From Halichondria panicea (lineage: Eukaryota > Porifera > Demospongiae > Suberitida > Halichondriidae), in NCBI RefSeq assembly GCF_963675165.1, contig NC_087389.1, positions 406,001-470,000 of the forward strand: a stretch of 64,000 bases of DNA, read 5' to 3'. A program made the position numbers and the translations under genes. The first letter of the stretch is position 1. Every line of letters starts with the position of its first letter. Positions 23,773 through 34,813 of this stretch are shown piece after piece. The notes beneath the pieces were generated by a model. The model saw nothing but the letters and a program-made list of their open reading frames with translations, was not told where the DNA came from and did no database searches.

Positions 23773-24489
23773 CTATAGACGTGTACATTGTATGCAATGG
23801 TCATTCTGTATATATAAAGGATACAATTCCATCAGTGATGGTCCACTCTCTTCAGTGGATGACTTGACGGGCATCTTTGTTTTCTTCCTGCAAGGTTGTG
23901 CAACCACACTCTCATGATCACTGACCTCCACTGAGACCAAGTTAGAGTAGCGAGTAGTATGCCTGGGTATGTTCACCTCCTACAGAATATAAATACAATC
24001 ATTAAGATCTGATGTGATGACTATCACTCCACTCACTGTCACAGGTCTTTGGTTGAGAACACCTTCCAAGTCGGATAATACGGCTATATTATCTTTGACA
24101 ACTGTCGGTAGCTTCTTCTCAGTTTCAGGGTCAGAGTAGTGCAAGTGTTGAGTGGGGTCCCTACTAGGCTGTAGCTTGAGCTGCTGGATCTGACTGCACA
24201 GCACGGCCGTCGAGTTGAGTTGGGGAATGGATAGAGCAGGGGCTAGAAATCAGACACGGAGGATTAAATTACAGTGAAGAGATAACATTGATGTAGTACC
24301 TTTATCAGCAAATCCTCCATCATGAGCTTTCAATCGTCTAGAACTAGGGGCTTTTAACTTTCTCAGTCTTTCTCTGGGCTTCACATCTCTCTCTGGAGTG
24401 AGGTCTAGTCCCCATGACGCTTCTAACATTTCTCTTGATGGCTGAGGAGATGGCAGAGGGTAGCTTCTCTCAGGCAGTGGTTCTGCCAT
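23773..24489 (-). CDS. Unrecognised protein, three exons
   Basis: Exons 24489-24300, 24242-24037 and 23979-23773 join with consistent phases and canonical splice ends, which supports a real gene. It encodes about 200 residues. The first exon is basic and Pro-rich (RSYPLPSPQPSREMLEASWG, then KPRERLRKLKAPSSRRLKA). The second contains NSTAVLCSQIQQLKLQP and DNIAVLSDLEGVLNQRPVT. The third has SVEVSDHESVVAQPCRKKTK. No domain, signal peptide or membrane segment is recognised. It is head to head with the RIIa-like gene, 172 bp between start codons, so the two may be co-regulated. Function unknown. Confidence 0.6.
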
Positions 24490-24661
24490 TGCATTCTTGT
24501 GATGGTATGCTTCAATTAGATATAAGATTTAATGAAATCCCAAACACGTGGGTGGCTCTGTTGCATAGCAATAAGCTGCTACAAGCAAAAAACATGCAAG
24601 CCTTGTTGCAAGATCAAAGGATTTAGCTCGCTCCAGCTTGTAGAAAGCTTGTATTGTGTAC
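24490..24661. promoter_or_regulatory. Divergent promoter interval
   Basis: The 172 bp between the minus-strand ATG at 24489 and the plus-strand ATG at 24662 must hold both promoters. CACGTG occurs at about 24546. No TATA box stands out. Confidence 0.45.
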
Positions 24662-25058
24662 ATGTCCAAGAAATCCAAAAAGCAAACAGAAACAGAAGCT
24701 TATCTGTCTAAAATAAAGCTGAAAGAAGTCTTCCAGGTAGGTCCTAGCAAAGATAATATATCTAGCCATTCCAACAGAAAATTATGTGCTTACAAATAAT
24801 TATGGAAATAACATTGCAGGGATTGCTTACACATGTGATGACACACCAACCTGATGACCCAATCAGCTATTTTCGCGAGGAAATCGCCAAGATAAAGAAA
24901 GAAATGGAGGAATCAAAGGTATAGTTGTGACTTTGTCGTCTCTTTATATCAATAACTCAGCATTTAATATCCTTCCTTCCCCGATCGTGCAGATTGATAT
25001 TGCCTCCACTGCATTTCTCACAAGCACTCAACCATCAACAGAAGTTTACAAACTCTGA
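24662..25058 (+). CDS. Small RIIa/Dpy-30-like domain protein
   Basis: Three exons, 24662-24736, 24820-24918 and 24993-25058, encode 79 residues. After a Lys-rich start (MSKKSKKQTETEAYLSKIKL) comes EVFQGLLTHVMTHQPDDPIS, then YFREEIAKIKKEME. The helix, HxPxDPxxF-like turn and second helix are the pattern of RIIa/Dpy-30 dimerisation motifs found in many ciliary and flagellar proteins that dock AKAPs or radial-spoke components. The small size leaves no room for another domain. A ciliary role is inference. Confidence 0.65.
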
Positions 25059-25157
25059 ACATAATTATTTGTTAATAATAAGTGTCATTATAATAATTAA
25101 TTTTGTTTGTTCAACTTTTTTGCACACTGAATGAGAAATGAGACTGTTAAAAGAAGA

Positions 25158-25310
25158 AGGAGAGTTACAGAAACAAACAGCCAACAGGCCTCAAATTGAA
25201 ATCCAGCAATTTGCAGGCCCAAACTAAAAATCACCAAACAGAAAAAGATCTTCACAGCCAGTACAAAAAATGAACTGGCCATTGCACACATGCATACAGT
25301 TGTATACATG
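25158..25310 (-). repeat. Left arm of the 152-bp inverted block at the DD3-3 3' flanks
   Basis: Reading on the minus strand from 25310, this block matches 34541-34692 on the plus strand with about 3-5 differences over 152 nt. It starts 72 nt after the stop of the minus-strand DD3-3 gene, so it should lie in its 3' UTR. It carries an open frame of hydrophobic character, but the differences between copies are mostly non-synonymous, arguing against a coding role. Confidence 0.85.
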
Positions 25311-25381
25311 AAAAAAAAAGCAGAAAAAATGAACTAAGTTTGAGTTTTAAATACTATCTAAATCACAAGTTTATTGTCTTT

Positions 25382-28300
25382 TTAGATTTGCTTGGCAAAG
25401 CTCCTCTTGATCTTCATCTGTGTCTTCTGCACATTCTCTTTGGCTGACGACCACTTCTCAGGGCGAACACGGAAATAGATGACCAGTAGTAGTGCAATTA
25501 TAGCTACGAGGAGAATCACCACGATGGCGACCGGAATACCCACCACAAGACCGTACTGGAGTGGAGTAGAAACCACAAAGTAACCACCGCTGTCTGTCTG
25601 TGCTACAGCCCGTCCGTCAACGATCTCAGTCTCTAGTGGCTCAAACACCCAGAAGTTATTTTCATTAGCTTGCAAGATAACAGCACTCGTTGTTGTAGGA
25701 TCGTCCAGATCAATACCCACTGTTGCCATCATACTACGGGAGGTCTGAGGAAGTTGTCCGGTTGGGTCGATCTTCTTGATCCCACTGGCCTGGTTTTCGG
25801 GTAGGTTAACTTCCATGTCGTCACCACCAGCTAGACGCTGAATGTCAGCTATTGCAATATCGGGGCTAGCAATGTCTGTGACACGGAACTCTACGGCCTG
25901 GCTCAGTGTACCCAGAGGAACAGTAAGTGTTGTTCTATGAGGAGAAAGAGAGAGAGAGGCATATAATCATAAAGTACAGAGTACACAACAATACAGCACA
26001 CTGTATCACATGTACAGTAACAGTTCTCATGACGATCAGATAATTATGTAGAAAATGCAGTCAGTTAATCAACTTACTGTGGTGTTTCCACGACACCGCC
26101 TGGCCAGCCGATTCTCTTGAGAGATAGTGGGTCGGTCTGTGCAATGATCTTGCCCTTCTGTCCTCTGTTGGTGAAGTTGTTGTTCCTCGTGCACATGTAG
26201 TAGTAGGTTCCCTTCATAGTGATCTTACGGGGACCAAGGTCAAAGTACGTTCCAGCATCATCCAACTCAGACATCTCTCCTCCGTATTGTTCTGCAGATA
26301 ATGAACTTAGTAACTTCCTGAACACTCAATATACTTCCACACAAAGTTCTATTATCCAATATTGGGCATATACTCCCACTTACTTGTTTCCAGAGTGGCC
26401 AGTGCCTGTCTGTCTGCACGAGAGAGACCGAGGAAAGAGGTGTTAGTAGTGTCGAGGTCCTCTGGGTAGCTATTGCCCCAGTGACCGAACGTGTCAGTCT
26501 TGACCATCCCCTCAGCGTAGTTCTGTGCATGGAGGAGCACCACGTTGCTCCTGTCTGTACCGGCCCTTCCCTGTCCATCGTTGTTGTTGGGGTTGGTGTT
26601 GGAACCTGTCCATCTGCAAGCAACATAAAATAAAGTTGAATACTGCCCAAGATGTCGTACAGTCAAGACACTATACATGCATGGAAAATATATACTCACT
26701 GGAAATGAACGCAGTCACCGACGGCAGCCACAAGTCTATTGGGCACAAAGTCATACTCCACTCCAGGATACACTTGAACAATATTTCCACGCTTTCCACG
26801 GACATTGAGGTTATGGATGGTTGGACACTCACTGCTTAGCTCTTCTGATTGAGATCTGATGGCAAAGGAGTGACCTCTGTGTTTGTGTATGTGTGTGTGG
26901 GGTGGGGGTTAAATGTGGTGTATGTTTGTGCATGTGATGAGATGATTTAGGCATAATTATGATCTAACAATCACTAGTTATGTAAAATACAAAAAGGACA
27001 CAATAAAACTTGTATGATATAAATTAGGAATTTCATGACACCCCATATTTGAGACAGATAAAGAGATGATGATATTAATATGGGAATGTGCCACCTAACA
27101 CCAGCTGTCTAACTACCAGTCTGAAGTCTAGCTGCTATAGAGGTCAACTGCTGTTAGGCATGGTCATATTAGGCATGAGAGGAACGTGGTTGTGTTCCAC
27201 AAGTATTCATGACCTAGTGGGGGGTACAATGACTCACGTTATCTAACAAGATTCATGCATCATGTGAGCCAGCTTATTATCTAACAAGATTCATGCATCA
27301 TGTGAGCCAGCTTATTATCTAACAAGATTCATGCATCATGTGAGCGGCTGGTGGAATTATGATAAGTTATGCAATACAAATGAGATTAAAGCCTGACCAT
27401 ATAAGGTAATGAAATTGCATCACACCTCAGAGTGCAGACAAAAAACATCAAGCTACTTTTAATTACCAGCTTAGAGATTTATCCAATCTACACGCATTTT
27501 CACACAGGCTATTACAATTAACACACCTGTCTTGGAAGGTCCTGCCAAACTGGTTGGTGTTGATGGCTAGCTGGAGTCCAAAGTTGTTGTTGCCAGGGCT
27601 GTCTGGGAAGATCTTCACCACTGGGTTCTGCCGGAACACGTAGCCTCTCTGTAGATGTACACAAAACACTCTTACATACTGAAACTACAAACACAGACAA
27701 CCATGCGCGTAGCTATTATTATAGCATATACGTATGAGGAAACCTCGTAACAAAATGAAAGCAAGACATGCATATACAAATTCCCACAAAACAGAATGCA
27801 GTGTTTTCACTGACCTCCTTAGCTTCGTCAAAACTAAAGTTGAATCGCTCATACACTGAGGGTATAGGAGAGATTCGTCTTCTCTGAAGGTTGTCCTGGT
27901 TTCCATTGTAGACTTGCTCGTTGCGAGAGGCTTGCTCTGCACTCACGCCCTCCCAAGCTTCATAGTCAGTGGTTGTGATGTTGTATCTATGGGGGGTAAT
28001 TGAAAAGGCTTACAATGTATATATATTATAGCGAGTGAAATTATAGGCTTGAAAACACATTTTGCTAGCCTGACCAATCAAACCTTCCCTCAACTTACCT
28101 AATCCTGATGGTGCAGTGCTCATGTGGGAGATTGGGGATAGTCCAGTTGTAATTAATGGGGAAGCCCCCTACAGTGTTACCAAGGTGATTGTCTCTGCTC
28201 CAGTGAGCCTCCACGCACTCTGGTGCTCCCACACTAGGGTCTGGAGTGAACTCTCGCCAGACACCAGTTGTTCCATTCTCAGTACCATCGTCATGCACTA

Positions 28301-29485
28301 TAGCCTGGGGGGAGACAACACAATCATCACAGCAAGTCAAAAATTGGAAATGAAATAAAATTGCTTTATAAAATTATTGTTTTTTCTCACCTCACACTCC
28401 TCTCGGGTGATGGGGATGATGAAGTTGTTGCCACGGTTTCTGTTGGCCATGTTGATGTAGTCGGTGGGGAGGACGCACGCAAAGCGTGACTTGACATTCT
28501 CAGACTCGGCCAGATAATAGGGACAGCGGGCCACATCCGTGGTGAAGATCACAATATCCTGCACACAGAGAAAGAAGCAGTTTGTAAGTTACCATACAAC
28601 AAGAGGCCTTTTGGTATAACTTTTATAGTCAGATTATGATTGAGCTTACCCTCCAAGGAGTGGGGTGCCAGTAAGGATAGTAGTCCCTCTCCTCAGGGCA
28701 CTCGTAACCACGTCTGTTCCCGTTGTTGTTCTGACGAGTGTACTCTGCCGTGTTGCCACGGAGATTTCGGTCGGCTGTGAAGAGGCCCATGTTACGACTC
28801 CTCAGTTCACAGTTGGTGTAGTAGTCAAAATCCTCGTGCATACCAAATTCAAGATCAGTGTTGCAATCGTAGTTATTACATCGGGTAGGGTTGTCAGGAA
28901 TGGTGCTAGTGGGTGGGTGGAGGGGAGGTTGATTAAAGCCCAACAATTATTATTCACAATTAATTAAGATTTCACATTAGTACATGTAAGACATTTTTAT
29001 TTCGAATTCCACCTACTATTGCAGAGATACTTACTTGGTTGATGATCCGTCCCTCAAACGATCGTCACACATGTACTGGATGATCTGCTCACAGTCGGCG
29101 TTCTGATCACCGCAAGTGTGCTGATTGGTCCACTCCAAGCTGAGGGTTGAGTTCTCGTAATAGTACACACTGCCCACATTGTAACCTCCTCTGTTGTTGT
29201 TCTGCGAGTCAAACAGTCGGTTCGCGTTGTTACGCTCTCTGTTGGCCTCATCTAGACGATTGTTGGAACCTCTGCAAAATAAACAGAGCAAAATGATTTA
29301 AAATTGCAGAGAATCTTCCCCAATTATCAGTTTTGCTGCACTACCCAAGACACGGAGTTTGCACCAAAGCTTACTAGACATAATGTGTATGTCTAGCTCT
29401 CACACACGTACCTAGGGTTGTGCAGGTAGATGTCGGCTTGGACAAAGGTGATGACCAAAGCCAGAGTTAGGATGGCTGCCTTCAT
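25382..29485 (-). CDS. DD3-3-like protein A, predicted membrane-anchored
   Basis: Eleven exons: 29485-29412, 29271-29035, 28905-28650, 28558-28391, 28304-28099, 27986-27815, 27648-27527, 26876-26700, 26613-26394, about 26292-26080 and about 25932-25382. A signal peptide ([17 protein letters not shown]) precedes [16 protein letters not shown], then [14 protein letters not shown] and the [12 protein letters not shown] block typical of the DD3-3 family (Dictyostelium DD3-3, function unknown). Later come [44 protein letters not shown] and [17 protein letters not shown]-terminal segment with [18 protein letters not shown] looks like a cupredoxin-type strand pair without the His ligand. The last exon adds a transmembrane helix ([20 protein letters not shown]) and a basic cytoplasmic tail. 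It is divergent to paralogue B, with 324 bp between starts. Confidence 0.88.
27236..27347. repeat. 38-bp tandem repeat, three copies
   Basis: The unit contains TTATCTAACAAGATTCATGC followed by ATCATGTGAGCCAGC. It repeats with a 38 bp period in the 26876/27527 intron of DD3-3-like gene A. No function is apparent. Confidence 0.9.
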
Positions 29486-29809
29486 TTTGTCTTGTCTCGT
29501 CTCTTTTCTGATAGAAGTTTTGCTTTGCAGGACTTTGTTTCTGTTTTCTAAGCCTCTCCGCAATAGCCTGATCTCGCAAGTGCAGGACGTTTTGTTCGCT
29601 GCAAAATGTTGAAGTTCAGCTCCAAATAAAGCAAGAATGTGGTCATGTGAATCCTCCCCCACACACCATAATCTGCCTTTGTTTGGACAAAACCAAGCTA
29701 AGTTTAGACTCCTCCCCTGCTGCAAAAGCACAAACTAAAGGATAAAATCTCTCCACGAAGCAAAAAAGCTCTGCATTTCTGAAGCTCCAATCCAAGAGAA
29801 GTGTTGAAG
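29486..29809. promoter_or_regulatory. Bidirectional promoter of the DD3-3 pair
   Basis: The 324 bp between divergent starts must hold both promoters. AAGGATAAAATCT at about 29736-29748 is TATA-like and lies about 65 bp upstream of the plus ATG. On the other side GCTCCAAATAAAGC at about 29619-29632 reads GCTTTATTTGG on the minus strand. Both half-sites are near a GCTCCAA motif, a weak sign of inverted symmetry. Confidence 0.5.
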
Positions 29810-32800
29810 ATGACAGTAGGACTGCGACTTGCTTGTCTGCTCGGACTTGTTGCACTGGTTACCAGCGATGTGTACATGCACAACCCCAGAGGTAGCAACA
29901 ATAGGCTCAACGAGCGCTCAGCTAACAGGAACAATGCAAACAGGCTGTTTGACTCACAGGTACTAGATCTAGCAGCTAGCTAGCTAGCTTGAAATGTTCA
30001 TGTAGATCTTAATTAATTATTTTTAGTATGCATCACAATATAAAATCGTTGCCCTTCTCCAGAACAACAACAGAGGAGGTTATAATGCAGGGGACCAGGA
30101 AACTGGAGCGTTTAATTCAGAGGACGAAATCTATTACATGGTGAGCCTTTCTAGTTAAGTTCTAGTTCTTGCAGCGAATATTCTTTCGTTGGATGAAGCC
30201 ACAATAATGTGTTATGCTAATTAATCAATTTCCACCTGCTCCACAGAAATACTTCCAGAGTGGCCCTGAGGCTGAGACCCAGCTCACAATCGAGTGGACC
30301 AATCAGCACGGTTGTGGTGGCAACGAGGACACCGATACTCACAAGCTCAACTGTAACCTCGTCATTCAGTACATGGTACAGGACTACGAAGACTTTGGGT
30401 CCACTCAAACCCGTAAGTTGGGAGCACCCCCCCCCCCAATCAGTGCACACACTCACAAACTTATACCTACCCCCCCCCCCACATACAGCACCCACTGATT
30501 CAGAGGAAATAGCAACAAAGATGCGAAATGGAGCCAATACTGGGACACAAAATCACCAGAGACCTCCCAATGGCGAGACTTATGCTGCATATATGAACAG
30601 AAGGAACGACAATGTACAGGCTAACCGAGGTCTGCACGAGAGTCACAGCTACTATGACGACTGCACCAGAAGGGACAGGAATGAAGGTAATGGTGTTATC
30701 ATTGCAGCAATGCCTGATATCTTTGCATTTCATTATACTGATGACATGATGTAATGGCCTTCTCCGTTAGTTACATAGAAGGGCGAAGGTGGAAGTTGCT
30801 AAGAACTTGTGAAATATCCTTATTTAGTAATTCATACTTACCTAAACCCATGCTGACCCTCAACCTTAACCATTACTGACCTAAACCCATGCACAAGTGA
30901 CCCTCAACCTTAACCATTACTTACCTAAACCCATGCTGACCCTCAACCTTAACCATATAAGTACTTGGTGCTGACCTGTATATACCTGTGAATATTAGAT
31001 AGACTGTCACGTTGGTTGTGCATGGGGGAGTGACCCTCGGGCTATTCCGTTCAAATAATATTCATGTTGCAAATGATCCCATGGTTCAATATAATTATTC
31101 ATATGCGAACAAGCTGTCACAGTCAGCTAAACTGTCTTGCAACTTTTGCATGCAACATTCATCCACCAAAAACTGTTGTGCAATCTTTCTTGCAACATTA
31201 ATTTTGCTGCCTACTAGTTTTCAACAATGCATACGATTATGCATTCTGATGCGTTTTTCACAACACTCCCCCTGTGTTATTTGTATAGTTGTCAATGTCA
31301 GCTCTTATTTTCGTGCAGGTCTGTTCACAGCCGATCAGAATCTCCGTGGTGACTCAGCCAAGTTCACTCGCCAGAACCCCAACGGGAACAGACGTGGTTA
31401 CGAGTGCCCTGAGGAGAGGGACTACTATCCTTACTGGCATCCCACTCCTTGGAGGGTGAGCACTGGCACACACATACCATGATGTGATTGTTTCGCACGT
31501 GTGCTCTAGTAACATTGTATGATGCAGCTATGCATAAACTTTGCCAGTGAAGTGTGATACGATTATGACATCATTATTATGAATGATCCGATTATGACAT
31601 CATTATTATGAATGACCATTTCTCCACAGGACATTGCTGTTCTCAGTGACAATGTGTCGCTGTGTGAGAGCTTCTATCAGAAGGAGAGCTTCAACGTTGC
31701 CCCCAAGCAGATCTGCAAGGAGAGGTACCCCACTGGTGAGGTCAAAGGTCACTCCGATTTCAATAACCAGGCAGATTGTGAAGCAGACAACGCAGGTACG
31801 TGCGTCTGTTTGTACCATGTTCATCAGAGGCACTACTTTGTTAGGCCTCAGTGCACATACTCTTTCAGACATGATAATCTTTATCTTTAAGACTCTTGAT
31901 AGTGTTTTAATCATACCTACCACTTGCAGATCCAGATGTAGAGAGGATATGGTTCACTGAATATGCCTACATCGACATCGATACACCTACGAATCAAGGT
32001 GCCTGTGACGCAAGGAACAGCACGGACGGCTACAGACGTGTGTGGGCGGCCCCATCATTTGGAGAGCCCTTCAGTTGTTTAGTACTCCCCAATGCACCCG
32101 ACTGTATGCAAGGTGGTTGGTCGCGAGACAATCACCTTGGTAACGGCAGAGACGGAGTAACTCTGAACTACACATGGACACTTCCTTACTTTCCAAGTGG
32201 AAGAAGCAAGATTGCCATTTTGAGACTGAGGTGAGCTGCTGTTTGGTGGTATAATTATAGTAGTTAATTATTGGCATAAGATAGTGCTGTTGGTAGTAAT
32301 GCCAGGTCTTCTGGTTTGGGAAAATGGAGGTAAAGTTGATTGTGAGCTGCTAATGTTTGTGACTGTACCCCATCACCTCTATATTGAGACTGATGTTGGC
32401 CTTAATCAAGACACGTGTTTTCTATATAAGGACGGCTATTAATCAGCATACATACATATGCAGACAGGGTTTTCATCCATTAGCATTGCAGGACATGGTT
32501 TGCATCTCACTAAGTGTATGTTTCCTATCCCATTGAAGATCTGAATAGATAGAACAGGAACACGTACAGCAATCAGTTTAAGAAATGTGCATACATACAT
32601 TCTCAGTAATGGTTAGGCATGCAAGCCCCTTAGTTATCACTTTTTGGACAACCAAGAGTAGATAAGAGTAAGAGTATTGAACTCCTGTAGTAATCGTGGA
32701 AACCCGCTATCCACTCTTGCTATAACATACGTTGTCATTGTTGTGGTTGAATTAGCATCCTAGCTACTGCTGTGTAATAATAATATAATGAGCTCAGAAA

Positions 32801-34411
32801 GACTGGCTTCTGTGTTTTCACCTCCCACGGTACAATTTGGCTGGTGTGGTGCTCAGTTTCTGTGACTGATGGCTTCTGTAGTATCATCTCACTCCTAGCT
32901 AATGTTTTATTGGTATCCTGGTATCCTGATATGGGAACTTGATCGCTTGCTTTCTTTCTGATCATGAGACAATGAAATATTATCCTTATTTTTATTCCAG
33001 GGAGGTGTGCAAACATGCCCCATAATAGGTTTGAGTTACTCCCTCTGTGATTAGCATTAGAACAGCTTCTGTTGTCCCGCATTCCTCAGAGCACCTGGGT
33101 GTGTGGGATGTCACATATTGTTAGCAGATCCTGGGAATAAACAATCCTCAGGGCATATTAGGAGGGTGGACCAGGTGGTCAATTATGCCATCTAATTAAC
33201 TGTCACAGCCACCCAGAACACTGACCTAATAAAGTAGCAAGTCAGTTTTATTGTCATGATTATATTCCTGCAGGTACAACATCTCCACTGACGACTATCA
33301 GCCGTGGGTCACTGACGCCAGCTTCAACCAGCAACTGTAAGTAAATGGAAAGGTTCCATATGCTTTTTGATAAATTATGTTAGCTTAAGCTGTGGCAAGT
33401 ATGATATCTTCACTGTTTACACTCTGTAATGACTTCCACAGTGGTGCTGGAATTCTCTCCCCTGTGGAGCAAAACCCCAATGTTGACATCAGCTCTACCA
33501 CTAACAAACCTCTTCGTCTGGCCATCAACACCGCTCAATTTGGTCGTACCTTCCAAGACCGCACCCACGTCATGGAGCTCCGCCCTCGCAGTGCCCTCGG
33601 AAACGCTGATGCCGAAGCTTGCACCATCCATAACCTCAATGTCCGTGGAAAGCGTGGGAACATTGTCCAAACATATCCTGCCGTGGAGTACGACTTTGTG
33701 CCCAATAGACTGACCATCAACCAGGACGAGTGTATCCACTTCCAGTGGACAGGGTCCAATACACACAACAACGGAGCCCCTGGCGGTGACGGACAGACTG
33801 GTGACGCTGGCGAGGGAACTGGAGGTCAGTATTATATCAGATACAGTTGTAATGTACTGCAATGGATATACGTACACAATTGTGTGAGTATACCGGTTTA
33901 CATTGCTAGTGTCTGTGTCTGTTTGAAAGGCTGTTACATACTAGGTTGCTCACTGTGCTTCATGTACTAGTATAATTATAATGATTATACTCCTCTCACT
34001 CTCTACAACTACACAGGTACTGACAGGACCAACATTGTTGAGATCCCTGACGCTAACAGCAGCTACCCCATCCCCGTTGGCCAATCCCTTGGCATGTTCG
34101 GTGCTGCTGAGCTGCTCTATGCCCCCCCGGGTGTTACAGTCCAAAACCCGGCTTCTGATGTGGCTGTTCAGGCTATTGACAAAGCTGCATACTTTGGTAG
34201 CATTGGGTACTATTCCTGCTTTTATAGAACAACATGTGGAGCCAATTCTGTGGAGGATAAGGACCAAATGAATCAGCTCCTCAACAATGCTCCAGCTTCA
34301 TTCGAAGGTGCCGTCTTGAGGTACAGGCAGAGAGCAAACTACCATTACATGTGCTCTAGGAACAACAATTTCACAAACCGCAGTCAAAAAGGACAGCTCA
34401 CTGTAAAATAA
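29810..34411 (+). CDS. DD3-3-like protein B, predicted secreted
   Basis: The paralogue of gene A has the same order of blocks. A signal peptide ([19 protein letters not shown]) precedes [129 protein letters not shown] and [19 protein letters not shown]. It stops at 34409-34411 right after QLTVK, without the transmembrane exon of A. Splice sites seen include donors at 29960, 30140, 30411, 30687, 31456, 31796, 32231, 33337 and 33825. Exon 1 of B fuses what are exons 1 and 2 in A, so an intron position differs. The family's role is unknown; secretion is inferred from the signal peptide and missing anchor. Confidence 0.88.
30836..30957. repeat. Intronic minisatellite, about 3 copies
   Basis: Units built on ACCTAAACCCATGCTGACCC then TCAACCTTAACCATTA repeat three times in an intron of DD3-3-like gene B. 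The second unit carries a small insertion (CACAAG). Confidence 0.85.
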
Positions 34412-34540
34412 ACTCTAGGACTGTGCATGTACGTACTTATGTGGTTTTGTTTTGTTTTGGTATGTAATTATTTATTGTTTCAGTGTCTCTGTTTTTAGTT
34501 CATTGAGTAAGATAATTCATTCCAAAAAATAATATGATAA

Positions 34541-34692
34541 CATGTATACAACTGTATGCATGTGTGCAATGGCCAGTTCATTTTTTGTACTGGCTGTGAA
34601 GATCTTTTTCTGTTTGGTGATTTTTAGTTTGGGCCTGCAAGTTGCTGGATTTCAACTTGAGGTCTGTTGGCTGTTTGTTTCTGTAACTCTCC
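34541..34692 (+). repeat. Right arm of the 152-bp inverted block at the DD3-3 3' flanks
   Basis: This block begins CATGTATACAACTGTATGCA and ends GTAACTCTCCT. It starts 130 nt after the stop of DD3-3-like gene B and is in the same orientation relative to its gene as the left arm is to gene A. Confidence 0.85.
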
Positions 34693-34813
34693 TGATTTCA
34701 TCCCGTTATTTTTTTTTTCAATCTTAACTGTTTAAAAATGAGCACTTCAAATGAAAATGTCAAACATGATTGTAGTATGGAAACTAAACGTAGTAAATAC
34801 ATAGCTAGCTATA

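Noticed and set aside
25097-25309. Hydrophobic 70-codon frame that recurs at 34542-34727, as a small membrane protein
   Set aside because: The differences between the two copies are non-synonymous, and the position is the 3' flank of larger genes. More likely a non-coding shared block.
29054-29251. Alternative frames overlapping DD3-3 exon 2
   Set aside because: They are shadows of the conserved frame, which is supported by paralogue alignment.
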